A DNA stretch of 64,000 nucleotides, taken from assembly GCF_044923475.1 (NCBI RefSeq), contig NZ_CP137338.1, positions 1,426,001 through 1,490,000 of the forward strand. Direction: 5' to 3'. Under the pieces are notes generated by a model, which did not search any database, was not told where the DNA came from, and saw only the letters and a list, made by a program, of their open reading frames with translations. The first letter of the stretch is position 1. Every line of letters starts with the position of its first letter. The stretch is from JAAURS01 sp044923475. GTDB taxonomy: Bacteria > Cyanobacteriota > Cyanobacteriia > Thermosynechococcales > Thermosynechococcaceae. Shown piece by piece: positions 52,513 to 62,294 of this stretch. The position numbers and the translations under genes are program-made.

Positions 52513-54342
52513 TCATACCTGTTCGCCTCTTAAGATGACTTCATCGTAGTTGCCGAAATTTTTAATTTTCCCATTTTCTAACTTATAAATCTGTTGGCAA
52601 TCTTTGACGGTCGTCAATCTATGAGCAATGATAATAATTGTCTTCCGTCCCATTAAATCTCTGATGGAATCAGTGACCAACTTTTCAGTCTCATTGTCAA
52701 GCGCTGCAGTTGCCTCGTCCAGCACCAATATTTCTCGTTCGTGATATAAGGCTCTGGCAATACCCACTCTCTGCCTCTGCCCTCCAGACAGTAACACTCC
52801 TCGCTCTCCTACTACAGTTTCCAGGCCGTGGGGCAATTTCTCGATCACTTCAGTAAGTTGGGCCGCATCGATCGCCATCTTTAACTGCTCCCGATCGACG
52901 AGAGCATCGGGAACTCCAAAGGCAATATTTCTCTCTAAAGTTTCATCGGTGAGAAAAATAGTTTGAGGAATATATCCGATCGAGTTTTGCCAAGCACGCA
53001 GATTTTGATATATGGAAACGCCATCTACCTTAATATCGCCGACCTGGGGAATCAGCAAGCCCAATATGATATCTACCAGAGTTGTTTTTCCAGCCCCAGA
53101 TTTACCAATAAAGGCAATTGATTCACCTTTTTTGATCGTTAAAGAAAGCTCCGAAACAGCATGAGCTGAAGAGCCAGGATAACTATAGGTCAAATTATTC
53201 AAGGAAATTTCTTTGGTAAAATTTAAATGAGCGCGCGCGTTCTCTTTAGAGAAATCGGGTTCAAAGGAATTTTTAGATAATTGAGGTAGGTTCAACTGAT
53301 TTTGATTTAAAGTTTGTTTTTCCTTGAAATTCTCGAGCTCTTTTAAGTCAGCATATATTTGATTGATTGTATAACTTGAATTCCTCAATTGATTGACGCC
53401 AACAATCGAGTTACTAATAGCAGGTAGCAGTCGAATCGAAGCTAGTGCGTAGACACCTAGTACGGAAGTTATATTGTCAATTCCAATGCCTAGAAGTAGG
53501 GAAACGGAAATGATCGCCACGATGCTTAAAACCATCGCACATTCAGTTACAAACCGGGGCAAGATTTTAAACGAAGCAAAGTTACCATGTGAGTGCTCGA
53601 GTAGCTTTGCTTGAGCAATAATTTGCTCTTCAAAATAGCTTTCACAACCTATGATTTTTGTCTCCTTGATGCCGCCAAAGGCATGATTGATAATTCGAAC
53701 AATATTTTCTTTGCTTCTAAGTACTTCTTTGCCCCAGCGGTTAATCCGATCTTTGAAAGAATTAAAGAAAATAAACACTGGTAATAGAACTGCTAATAAA
53801 ACTACCATTACGGATATACTGGTGGCGCAAAGCAGGAAGAATAAAGATGTAGAAACAAAAATGTTTGCTGTAGTTGTTAGTAAAGGTGTAAGAATTGAGT
53901 TGGTGAATGAATTAGATATCTCGATTATCATACCAATAATAGAAGAGCTATTCTTCTTCGTATGGTATATGTATGAAGCAGCAAGGTATTCGCGAGACAT
54001 CTTGACGATCAACAGTCTTTGTTGGCGATCGCTAAACCTAACGATGTAGGATTGTGTAAACCAAGCTCCAAGGGTTTTGACGATAAAGGCTCCCATTACT
54101 AAGGAGCCAATAAATGCAACAAACTGGTGCTCTTGCTGAATCCCTGAGATACTAAAAAGTTTGCTCAAAAATAGATTTTTAGAGATAAGACTAAAATCAT
54201 TGGCAAGGGCAATAAACGGTCCAATGACTCCAATGCCAATAACTTCAAGGACTGAAGTAAACAAAAATAAGATTAATATGATTAACAGTTTGCTGGTTGG
54301 GGCTGGAAGAATCTCTAAAAGCTTCTTGAGAGTTCCCTGCAT
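52513..54342 (-). CDS. ABC exporter, PglK/MsbA-like flippase
   Basis: A 609-residue half-transporter. Six transmembrane helices occupy residues about 15-320. A nucleotide-binding domain follows with Walker A GKSGAGKTTLVD (about 410), the signature LSGGQRQRVGIARAL (about 517) and Walker B ILVLDEATAALD (about 540). The membrane part (LFTSVLEVIGIGVIGPFIALAND) resembles PglK-type flippases for lipid-linked oligosaccharides and lacks a C39 peptidase domain, so export of leader peptides is unlikely. No Wzx flippase gene is in the locus, so this protein probably moves the repeat unit across the membrane (inference). Export of the adjacent giant protein is the alternative. It is the first gene of the operon. 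Confidence 0.88.
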   Translation of the reverse strand: MQGTLKKLLEILPAPTSKLLIILILFLFTSVLEVIGIGVIGPFIALANDFSLISKNLFLSKLFSISGIQQEHQFVAFIGSLVMGAFIVKTLGAWFTQSYIVRFSDRQQRLLIVKMSREYLAASYIYHTKKNSSSIIGMIIEISNSFTNSILTPLLTTTANIFVSTSLFFLLCATSISVMVVLLAVLLPVFIFFNSFKDRINRWGKEVLRSKENIVRIINHAFGGIKETKIIGCESYFEEQIIAQAKLLEHSHGNFASFKILPRFVTECAMVLSIVAIISVSLLLGIGIDNITSVLGVYALASIRLLPAISNSIVGVNQLRNSSYTINQIYADLKELENFKEKQTLNQNQLNLPQLSKNSFEPDFSKENARAHLNFTKEISLNNLTYSYPGSSAHAVSELSLTIKKGESIAFIGKSGAGKTTLVDIILGLLIPQVGDIKVDGVSIYQNLRAWQNSIGYIPQTIFLTDETLERNIAFGVPDALVDREQLKMAIDAAQLTEVIEKLPHGLETVVGERGVLLSGGQRQRVGIARALYHEREILVLDEATAALDNETEKLVTDSIRDLMGRKTIIIIAHRLTTVKDCQQIYKLENGKIKNFGNYDEVILRGEQV

Positions 54343-54668
54343 AATTTGCTGCCATGGTTAACGAACTAAATGCCTTTACAGTAATTATAAATTCAAACAC
54401 TATAAAGCAGTATAGACGTAAATAAAGCCACGGAACACTGACTCGGTCCATCACCTGTCGACGTCCAAGCATCATCCACTAAAAAAGATTAACCACGGAC
54501 TAACTCATCCCCCTATGAAGCGCGCTCTCCTTGTCCCTTATCCCAAGCTAATTGCAAAGGGGGCCGGCAACAAGAAAGTGCTGGCCCCCTAGAGTTGGAC
54601 TGCGAGTCTCCATCAATCATAGATCGAGCACTTTGAAGAAACTGTTCGTCAAGATGCCCTTTGATCAT
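54343..54668. other. Intergenic region between the ABC exporter and giant-protein genes
   Basis: About 325 bases between two minus-strand genes. It contains the terminator of the giant-protein gene at 54559-54589 and, nearer the exporter gene, AT-rich text (TTATAAATTCAAACACTATAAAG) where the promoter of the polysaccharide operon should lie. No gene is seen. Confidence 0.5.
54559..54589 (-). terminator. Intrinsic terminator of the giant-protein gene
   Basis: GGGGGCCGGCA pairs with TGCTGGCCCCC with one mismatch and a 9-base loop, 80 bases after the giant-protein stop. On the minus strand the hairpin is followed by TTTGC. It suggests that the giant gene and the polysaccharide operon are transcribed separately. 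Confidence 0.65.
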
Positions 54669-57600
54669 TTATGCAAAGAGGGGTTTGAATGCATCCGGGA
54701 TGGTGGAAACTTGCCCGCCGCTTTGCACGACAACATCTGCTAGTCCGTCAGGGCCAAGGATTCCCGACAGTGTCGCTTGATCCAGGCCCGATAGATCGGG
54801 GAGAATTCCTCGAATCCGGTTGGAAGAGATGCCAGTTATCGTGATGGCCTGATCGGCAATCGTCACTGTTGTATTCGTTGGATTGAAGTTGACACCCCCA
54901 ATTACAAACTCAGTCCCCGCTGGTGCTCGCCAAGGGTGAATATCCCATGCGGTTGCACCAGTTGGATTGAGCAGCGGATCCGGCGTAGCGACTGTAATGT
55001 AGTCCGCAGTGTAGTCAATCCCCACAACTGCACCTCCAGGGCCGGTAAGAATGTCAAGACCATCCGCCATGCCTGTAATCGAAGTCACCTGAAGCGATTG
55101 GTCGCCACTCGAGTCGAGCTTGACATTCCAAACCTGCTGCTTCCACTTCTGAGCAAATAGGTTTCCATAAAGTTGTCCGTTGAATGCTAGCGACCGATAT
55201 TCAGTAATCCCAACAGTAGCAGAGTTTACGACTGCTAAAGGAGCTGTATATTCACCTGGAATGCTTGCTGTAAAGGCGCTGCGATAGACGTTCTGTCGGT
55301 CATCAGTCCGACCGCGGTTGCGATTGGGATGCCCGTAGTAGTTACCTTCTTCGATCAGGTTAATCTCATCCGGAACATTTTGAGTAAAGGGAATTTCGGT
55401 ATTGGCTCCCGTCGAGACATCGCCAAAATTTACGTTAGGGCCATTATCCGTTGCGTACAACTGACCTTTGGTACTCCAAGTAATATCAAAGGGATTGCGA
55501 AGTCCGCTCGCGTATATCGATACATCTGTTCCTGGCTTCATAGAAGCCCATTGACCGTAACTCTGGCTGGTTGCAGGATCGAAAGTCAGACCGGAGATGA
55601 CCGGTGCATCAGGGGAGAGTTCGTACTCAATTGCCCCATTAAAGTTAGGTTTAGTGATTTCAGCTTTGAGTATGGCTGCAGTTGTGGGAGATTCGGATAA
55701 GCCTCCAATTTTCGTGGCAGTGATCCCTGCATTCGTATTTCCGCCCACTGCAATTAACAGGTTACCCTCATCGTCGAAGTCGAGGCCGTTGACGCCGTGG
55801 TCGTGGTTAGAGACCCCAATGCCAGTTACGAGGGGTGTATGTACGTCGAAGTTAGGCCCTTCTAGAACAGAAACTTGACCGCTATAGGGGAAAAAAGTGG
55901 TTAGAAGTTCGTTGTTCTTTGCCGCACCTGTATCGTAATAAAGCGCGCTATGCGCAACGTAGATCTTGGGCTGCTGACCGGGGCCAAATTCAAAAGGATT
56001 AAACGCAATTCCCAAAATATCGTTGTTGTAAAGCCCAGATAAAGTTGTAATGACTTGAGTATTGACAACGTTGTAGTTGTCATCAAACGTGATGGCCTTG
56101 ATTTCGCCTTCAATAGTACCAACGTACAATCGACCATCTGGCCCCCAAGTGCCGACAGTAGGAGCAATCAGGCTTGGGTCGGTGATCACTTTTTGGCTGA
56201 AGGCGATCGGTACGCTTTCGTTGTCTGAGATCGTGACCGTGAGCGGATCGATGGCTAAGCCGTTATAGCTGGGATCTGCGGAAGTTACCGTATGGTTAAT
56301 TGTGGCCAGATGAACCCCTTCTGAATTCGCGTCATCCACCGCACTGACATTGACGACTTGAGGAATATTCCAATTTGCGGGGGTAAATGTTAGCGATGTT
56401 ACACCAGTGCTAATCTGATTGGCCGGACTATTTTGCAGCGCGATCGTGACATTCGATGTAGGCTGACTGTTCAGGACAAGCGTGTAAGAGTCGCCAGCCC
56501 CTGCTTCTGCAACTTGAGTCGCGTTTCCCGTGATTCCGAGCAGCACTTCCGCCCCGGAAACGGGCTTGATCGCCAACCCTGCGATGACAGCGTCATTTAG
56601 AACGGAGTTGAAATCGATATTTAGGATTCCATCGTTCACAGAAGCCGTGATAGTCGTTTTATCAGGGCCTTGAATTACCTTAGCAGTGTTTTCTCCCTCT
56701 AAAAAGGCATTCTTAATTTCACCGTAGACATCAAAGTTATCGAAAATGAGCGCTCCTTCAACAGACACATCGAACGATCGCTGTTCGAAGTCGCTGTACT
56801 CCAGCTCTGAAAGATGGAAATCGATGTTGTAGTTGCCGTTTGCGACCGGAATAGCATAGGAGAAACTATTTCCTTTTCGCTGCGTTTGGTAAATGGTATC
56901 GGTTAGGGTGTTGTCGATGGGAATTCCGCTTCCAGTCGTGAAAGCGCTGCCACCCGTAAAATAGGTATCTGCCAACCAAAGTTTGCCACTGGCATCTAAG
57001 ACGCTATTTCCGCCCGAATTAATGCGAATCGCATCATCGGCAGGCAGGGGATTGACAACTGAAACGGTTAAAGTGGCATCAATAAAGAATCCATCCGTAT
57101 CCGTTGCCCGGACAGTAATATCCGCCACGCCCTCTTCTTCTGAAGGAGCGTCTAGAACGAGATTGCCCCCATTTACAGTAGCTGTAACTAAGGAAGGGTT
57201 GGTAATGTTGAGAACAGTGTAAGTCAGCGCTGAATCTGGATCTTGCAGATCTGCAAAAGACAGACCCAAATTAATTTGCGTGTCATCGGACCCCGCTGCG
57301 ATCGCGACGTCTGGAATGCCTATGGTAGAGGGATTCTCTAAAGGATCCACGACATTTAAAAAAAGACTCCCAAGCTCTTGAGCCGCCACCGAGTTGGGCA
57401 CGATCCAGGTATCGAACACCTCGTCACCGCGAACTTCGATGGTGTAATTTCCTCGATCGGCCAGCGTCCATCCGCCTGCTGGTGCGGCAATCTCATAGGT
57501 AACCTGAAGGGGCGTGCCGTTTCCAGAGGGAGGATTGATGCCGACTAGAGTAACCCCAATGGGCTGCCCACCTACTCTGGTAACGCGGACATCGACGGGA

Positions 57601-60600
57601 TCCAAGCTAGATGCATCAATAGCTATATTGTCAGAGTACGTGACGGTAAAGCGCGCACCCTGCGTGCTGCCAACATTCAAGGTAGATAGGCCGCTTGTCG
57701 CAAGGCTAGCTGTTGGAGCTGTTAAGTCTTCTTTAGAAACGAGCTCGAAGTAGTCGAGATTGAAACCTGAGGAGGTCATGTTAACCCGCATGGTTTGGGG
57801 ACCCGCGTTCAACGTGACGTTGGGAATGACGATATCTTGCCAAGCCGTCCAGCCATTGGTTTTGGGAATGGCGACGCTGTAGGTTTGTCCGGCAATAACA
57901 ACTTGAAGCGATTTACCCGTGAGGTTCGTGGCAGCCCGCACGACCAAGTCGTATATTCCGGCAGAGGGGACCGTGAAGGCGTAGTTCAAGTACTCGGCTT
58001 TATTGTTATCCCCGACGTAGAACCCACCCGCAGGGTTGACGAACACATCGACATCGTCAGTGAAGCCAGGTGCCCCACCAATGTTGCCTGCTGTCTTGTC
58101 GAGATATGCAACACCGTTGGCACCCTTGGTATAGCTCTCCGCTTCGATGCGAATGTTTCCACCTGGGGGGACAACGCCATTGACGGTGACGCCAAAGGTA
58201 GTTTCGGCAAAGAGTCCTGCGGGGTCTGTGGCGCGCACGGTGATGTTGCTGTTGCCGGTACCAGCTGCGGTATAGTCGAGGGTCAGCGCACCAGTGGCGG
58301 GGTTAATCGCGATGGCATCGAAGAGAGCTGGGTTAGTGTTGCCCGCGATGGTATAGGTCAGACCCGTGTCGGGAGTTTGAGCGTCGGCGAAGGCATCGAA
58401 CAGGTTAATGACCGTGTTGGCAGCGCCTGCGGCGACGGTTACGTTCGCTATACCACTGGTGGTGGGGGCAGTGTTGCCAGGTGCATTGACGGTGACGCCA
58501 AAGGTCGTTTCGGCAAAGAGTCCTGCGGGGTCTGTGGCGCGCACGGTGATGTTGCTGTTACCGGTCCCGGCTGCGGTGTAGTCGAGGGTCAGCACACCAG
58601 TGGCGGGGTCAATGGTGATGGCATCGAAGAGAGCTGGGTTAGTATTGCCCGCGATGGTATAGGTCAGACCCGTGTCGGGGGTTTGAGCGTCGGCGAAGGC
58701 ATCGAACAGGTTAATGACCGTGTTGGCAGCGCCTGCGGCGACGGTTACGTTTGCGATACCACTGGTGGTGGGGGCAGTGTTGGCGATCCCACCTTGAGGT
58801 CTTAATTCGAAGTAGTCGAGATTGAAACCTGAGGAGGTCATGTTAACCCGCATGGTTTGGGGACCCGCGTTCAACGTGACGTTGGGAATGACGATATCTT
58901 GCCAAGCCGTCCAGCCATTGGTTTTGGGAATGGCGACGCTGTAGGTTTGTCCGGCAATAACAACTTGAAGCGATTTACCCGTGAGGTTCGTGGCAGCCCG
59001 CACGACCAAGTCGTATATTCCGGCAGAGGGGACCGTGAAGGCGTAGTTCAAGTACTCGGCTTTATTGTTATCCCCGACGTAGAACCCACCCGCAGGGTTG
59101 ACGAACACATCGACATCGTCAGTGAAGCCAGGTGCCCCACCAATGTTGCCTGCTGTCTTGTCGAGATATGCAACACCGTTGGCACCCTTGGTATAGCTCT
59201 CCGCTTCGATGCGAATGTTTCCACCTGGGGGGACAACGCCATTGACGGTGACGCCAAAGGTAGTTTCGGCAAAGAGTCCTGCGGGGTCTGTGGCGCGCAC
59301 GGTGATGTTGCTGTTGCCGGTACCAGCTGCGGTATAGTCGAGGGTCAGCGCACCAGTGGCGGGGTTAATCGCGATGGCATCGAAGAGAGCTGGGTTAGTG
59401 TTGCCCGCGATGGTATAGGTCAGACCCGTGTCGGGAGTTTGAGCGTCGGCGAAGGCATCGAACAGGTTAATGACCGTGTTGGCAGCGCCTGCGGCGACGG
59501 TTACGTTCGCTATACCACTGGTGGTGGGGGCAGTGTTGCCAGGTGCATTGACGGTGACGCCAAAGGTCGTTTCGGCAAAGAGTCCTGCGGGGTCTGTGGC
59601 GCGCACGGTGATGTTGCTGTTACCGGTCCCGGCTGCGGTGTAGTCGAGGGTCAGCACACCAGTGGCGGGGTCAATGGTGATGGCATCGAAGAGAGCTGGG
59701 TTAGTATTGCCCGCGATGGTATAGGTCAGACCCGTGTCGGGGGTTTGAGCGTCGGCGAAGGCATCGAACAGGTTAATGACCGTGTTGGCAGCGCCTGCGG
59801 CGACGGTTACGTTTGCGATACCACTGGTGGTGGGGGCAGTGTTGGTATTCGGATCGCCAGCATTGGCATGAATCAGATAAATCGGCTCGCTTACGGGTCC
59901 CAAGGGTTTTTGATTGCCGTCAATAATCGAGGCAACTAAACCGATTGGAAGTTTATCGTCTCCGGGGAAAGTCAACGTTCCGCCTGGTGCACCAAAGTTA
60001 AACAACGACGTGATGTCTTGCTGGGTACCATCTAGCAGAACATCCACGGTCTGAAACTGAATTGCATTATTCGCGGGGAATGGCGAACCCACAAACTTTT
60101 CTGACAGGTTAATAGGGTTGCCATTGGGATCGATATAGGGAAAGGGTTGGATAAATCCTTTCGCCAAGACAATGCGAGCGGTATCTCCCGCTTGGCCTGA
60201 AACCAAAACCTGGATATTAGACTGAGTGTAGGAGCCAGAACCTCCGGCTGCGAGGCCGTTAACGGTTAAGGCGACTTGCTTGTTTGGGCTTGCTTGCGAG
60301 GCAATGGTCCGACTGCCACCCTGGGAACCATCTCCCATTAGCTCTCCAACTGCCGTCGTACCGTCAGTGAACAGCACGTGAACTTTAGAATTAATCAATT
60401 CTGCCCCAGAAACTCCGCCAATGTCCCAAGAATCTAAGAGCGGTTGACTGCCGTTGATGTCTTTCACAACTTTCGGAAGACCAACAATGGAGTTGGCGTC
60501 CATGTCAACGCCGAAGGAAATCTGTTCGTTAAAGTTAAAGCCTTGGTTAATATTCGGGTCGAAGGTCAGCCGCATTCCTTCATAGCCAGAGGTTCCACCG

Positions 60601-61514
60601 ATGCCATAAAACGGCATCAGAACGTCTGCACTTCCTGGAACAAAGACACCAGTTCCACCAGTATTTCCATTTTTAAGTGTAAAGCCGCGAAAAAGGGTGT
60701 CCCCAGCCAGTCCAACGGGATCGAAGACGGTATCGGGGAACAGCGCATCAGTGACGTCAAAATAGACGGCGGCGATACGCTTATTGCCAATATTTTTGAC
60801 TTGAAAAGAGCCTGTACCGTAATTAGAGTGCTGGATACCGCTGTTTAGCGTGATTGTAACTTCAACCGCGCCTACTTGCCCGGCTACTATAGGATCGACG
60901 GGAGCGATTCCCGCAAACGCTTCAATTTCGTCAGCCATAAGAGTGAAACCGTAATTTTCAAGACTGGCAGGATAAAACGCTAAAACAGGAGTGAATAGAG
61001 CTGTTTTGACATCGAGATTCCAATCGCCCCCCTTTGCCCTACACCCCGTTGGAGTGGTTGAGGCTGCAACAGATGCTCCGGTGAGCGCGCCTAGTTTTTG
61101 AATAAAGGCCGAGCCGCGATCGCCCTTCCCTACACAGCAGCCATAGAGAAGAATTTGCGCGTCAGTAGATAGTGCATTTGCCCAGCTTTTCAATTGGGCT
61201 CGATACCGATCGATTCCTGCAAGGTCGAGTCGAACGGAACCCAAATCTAATCTGCCAGGGCTACCGTGAGAAACAATGTGGAGGGCATTTAGGTTTTGAA
61301 ATTGATGGATAGCTCTGTCGAGCTGAAAAATGCCGTCAGCATCTGGATTGAGGACTATAACTGCGGCATCTGCAACTAAACCTGCAATCAGTTGAGTGTG
61401 GTCTTCAACGCTCGGATCGATGATGACTAGTTGAGTTACTCGATCGGCTCGGACATTCGTTGATAAATGGTTGCCTTCAATATCGGAACGGAATTTTAAA
61501 CCAGAAAATATCAC
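54669..61514 (-). CDS. Giant DUF4347 surface protein with cadherin-like, CBM, malectin and propeller modules
   Basis: A 2281-residue protein. Residues about 28-190 are DUF4347 (VIIDPSVEDHTQLIAGL, LHIVSHGSPGRLDLG, ILLYGCCVGKG), typical of huge surface proteins with no classical signal peptide. From about 545 come two identical blocks of 346 residues. Each has two cadherin/dystroglycan-like modules (TSGIANVTVAAGAANTVINL ... GLFAETTFGVTVN) and one CBM6-like carbohydrate-binding module (RIEAESYTKG ... NLDYFEL). A further cadherin-like module (about 1395-1487), a malectin-like module (about 1491-1658), a Calx-beta-like stretch and a beta-propeller of the sugar-dehydrogenase type (about 1770-2170, with SNHDHGVNGLDFDDEGNLL) follow. 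An IPT/TIG domain ends the protein. It is probably exported by a type I system and bound to the cell-surface polysaccharide (inference). Confidence 0.85.
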   Translation of the reverse strand: MIFSGLKFRSDIEGNHLSTNVRADRVTQLVIIDPSVEDHTQLIAGLVADAAVIVLNPDADGIFQLDRAIHQFQNLNALHIVSHGSPGRLDLGSVRLDLAGIDRYRAQLKSWANALSTDAQILLYGCCVGKGDRGSAFIQKLGALTGASVAASTTPTGCRAKGGDWNLDVKTALFTPVLAFYPASLENYGFTLMADEIEAFAGIAPVDPIVAGQVGAVEVTITLNSGIQHSNYGTGSFQVKNIGNKRIAAVYFDVTDALFPDTVFDPVGLAGDTLFRGFTLKNGNTGGTGVFVPGSADVLMPFYGIGGTSGYEGMRLTFDPNINQGFNFNEQISFGVDMDANSIVGLPKVVKDINGSQPLLDSWDIGGVSGAELINSKVHVLFTDGTTAVGELMGDGSQGGSRTIASQASPNKQVALTVNGLAAGGSGSYTQSNIQVLVSGQAGDTARIVLAKGFIQPFPYIDPNGNPINLSEKFVGSPFPANNAIQFQTVDVLLDGTQQDITSLFNFGAPGGTLTFPGDDKLPIGLVASIIDGNQKPLGPVSEPIYLIHANAGDPNTNTAPTTSGIANVTVAAGAANTVINLFDAFADAQTPDTGLTYTIAGNTNPALFDAITIDPATGVLTLDYTAAGTGNSNITVRATDPAGLFAETTFGVTVNAPGNTAPTTSGIANVTVAAGAANTVINLFDAFADAQTPDTGLTYTIAGNTNPALFDAIAINPATGALTLDYTAAGTGNSNITVRATDPAGLFAETTFGVTVNGVVPPGGNIRIEAESYTKGANGVAYLDKTAGNIGGAPGFTDDVDVFVNPAGGFYVGDNNKAEYLNYAFTVPSAGIYDLVVRAATNLTGKSLQVVIAGQTYSVAIPKTNGWTAWQDIVIPNVTLNAGPQTMRVNMTSSGFNLDYFELRPQGGIANTAPTTSGIANVTVAAGAANTVINLFDAFADAQTPDTGLTYTIAGNTNPALFDAITIDPATGVLTLDYTAAGTGNSNITVRATDPAGLFAETTFGVTVNAPGNTAPTTSGIANVTVAAGAANTVINLFDAFADAQTPDTGLTYTIAGNTNPALFDAIAINPATGALTLDYTAAGTGNSNITVRATDPAGLFAETTFGVTVNGVVPPGGNIRIEAESYTKGANGVAYLDKTAGNIGGAPGFTDDVDVFVNPAGGFYVGDNNKAEYLNYAFTVPSAGIYDLVVRAATNLTGKSLQVVIAGQTYSVAIPKTNGWTAWQDIVIPNVTLNAGPQTMRVNMTSSGFNLDYFELVSKEDLTAPTASLATSGLSTLNVGSTQGARFTVTYSDNIAIDASSLDPVDVRVTRVGGQPIGVTLVGINPPSGNGTPLQVTYEIAAPAGGWTLADRGNYTIEVRGDEVFDTWIVPNSVAAQELGSLFLNVVDPLENPSTIGIPDVAIAAGSDDTQINLGLSFADLQDPDSALTYTVLNITNPSLVTATVNGGNLVLDAPSEEEGVADITVRATDTDGFFIDATLTVSVVNPLPADDAIRINSGGNSVLDASGKLWLADTYFTGGSAFTTGSGIPIDNTLTDTIYQTQRKGNSFSYAIPVANGNYNIDFHLSELEYSDFEQRSFDVSVEGALIFDNFDVYGEIKNAFLEGENTAKVIQGPDKTTITASVNDGILNIDFNSVLNDAVIAGLAIKPVSGAEVLLGITGNATQVAEAGAGDSYTLVLNSQPTSNVTIALQNSPANQISTGVTSLTFTPANWNIPQVVNVSAVDDANSEGVHLATINHTVTSADPSYNGLAIDPLTVTISDNESVPIAFSQKVITDPSLIAPTVGTWGPDGRLYVGTIEGEIKAITFDDNYNVVNTQVITTLSGLYNNDILGIAFNPFEFGPGQQPKIYVAHSALYYDTGAAKNNELLTTFFPYSGQVSVLEGPNFDVHTPLVTGIGVSNHDHGVNGLDFDDEGNLLIAVGGNTNAGITATKIGGLSESPTTAAILKAEITKPNFNGAIEYELSPDAPVISGLTFDPATSQSYGQWASMKPGTDVSIYASGLRNPFDITWSTKGQLYATDNGPNVNFGDVSTGANTEIPFTQNVPDEINLIEEGNYYGHPNRNRGRTDDRQNVYRSAFTASIPGEYTAPLAVVNSATVGITEYRSLAFNGQLYGNLFAQKWKQQVWNVKLDSSGDQSLQVTSITGMADGLDILTGPGGAVVGIDYTADYITVATPDPLLNPTGATAWDIHPWRAPAGTEFVIGGVNFNPTNTTVTIADQAITITGISSNRIRGILPDLSGLDQATLSGILGPDGLADVVVQSGGQVSTIPDAFKPLFA
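57745..58783 (-). repeat. 1039-bp repeat, copy A, inside the giant gene
   Basis: This stretch recurs at 58807-59845 with an offset of exactly 1062 bases. The two copies read the same in every stretch compared and their translations agree on both strands, so they appear identical. Each encodes two cadherin-like modules and one carbohydrate-binding module, in frame. Such identity suggests very recent duplication or gene conversion. Confidence 0.92.
58807..59845 (-). repeat. 1039-bp repeat, copy B, inside the giant gene
   Basis: Copy B of the tandem repeat. A 23-base spacer (58784-58806) separates it from copy A. The repeat boundaries are sharp: text diverges at 57744/58806 on one side and at 58784/59846 on the other. 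Within each copy the two cadherin-like modules are also nearly alike at DNA level, giving a nested repeat. Confidence 0.92.
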
Positions 61515-62294
61515 AATGTTGCCCTCCTCAAATCAAGAAAATAAATGCTTTTCGAGGCATTTATACGCATATAAAAAGTACAAATTGCAACGTCAACTCA
61601 AGCAACCAATGCAGTTGCCTGACTTGTTAAAAGGACCGTAGTTAGATTGTCGTAATGATTTTATTCGAGAAATTATTTATACATGCACATAAATGTTGTG
61701 CCGCAGTAAAGTTGACCGAAAAAACATCACAAAGACCTGTCAAACATATGAGAAAATCATATGATTCCTGTCGATTCTTAAGAATTCAAAAATCGATCTT
61801 AAAAATGTCATTGTCAAATTAGTTTCATGCAAAAACATGAAACACAACGAACGCAATATTTAAAGCGCTGTTGAAAAAATTAGATCGTATCTATATGTAT
61901 TAAGTAAAACTGGCGCAGCATAAGCATTATGGCGAAAGTAACTTGCTGGAAAAGTTTCGGTTTATCGATCTTGACAGATGAAATCCTGTGCATGAGGTGT
62001 CATGCACAAAAAGATCTTCAAGCATAGGAATATTTAATTTGGGCTTGCGATTGCATTCGTCTCAAAAGAGATCGATGCTAATCTTTCAAGCCAAGCAATC
62101 TTTGGGTTGCCACACAAAATTTTAATAACAACTACTATCTATCTCAACGTTAGATAGCCTTCAGTCGCTATACCCCCCCACGTCCAGCCGATCTTTTCCC
62201 CCCGTCATCAGCTGTCTCATGGTTATTTTACCAACTTAGTCTTTTTTTCTCCAAAGTGTCAATAGACGTCAATCCAGTACCCTATAAAGATTAA

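Noticed and set aside
57795..59939. Long plus-strand open frames over the repeat region
   Set aside because: They are mirror frames of the repetitive giant gene. Their Gly/Val/Asp composition follows from the GC-rich minus-strand repeat, and both copies simply repeat the same text.
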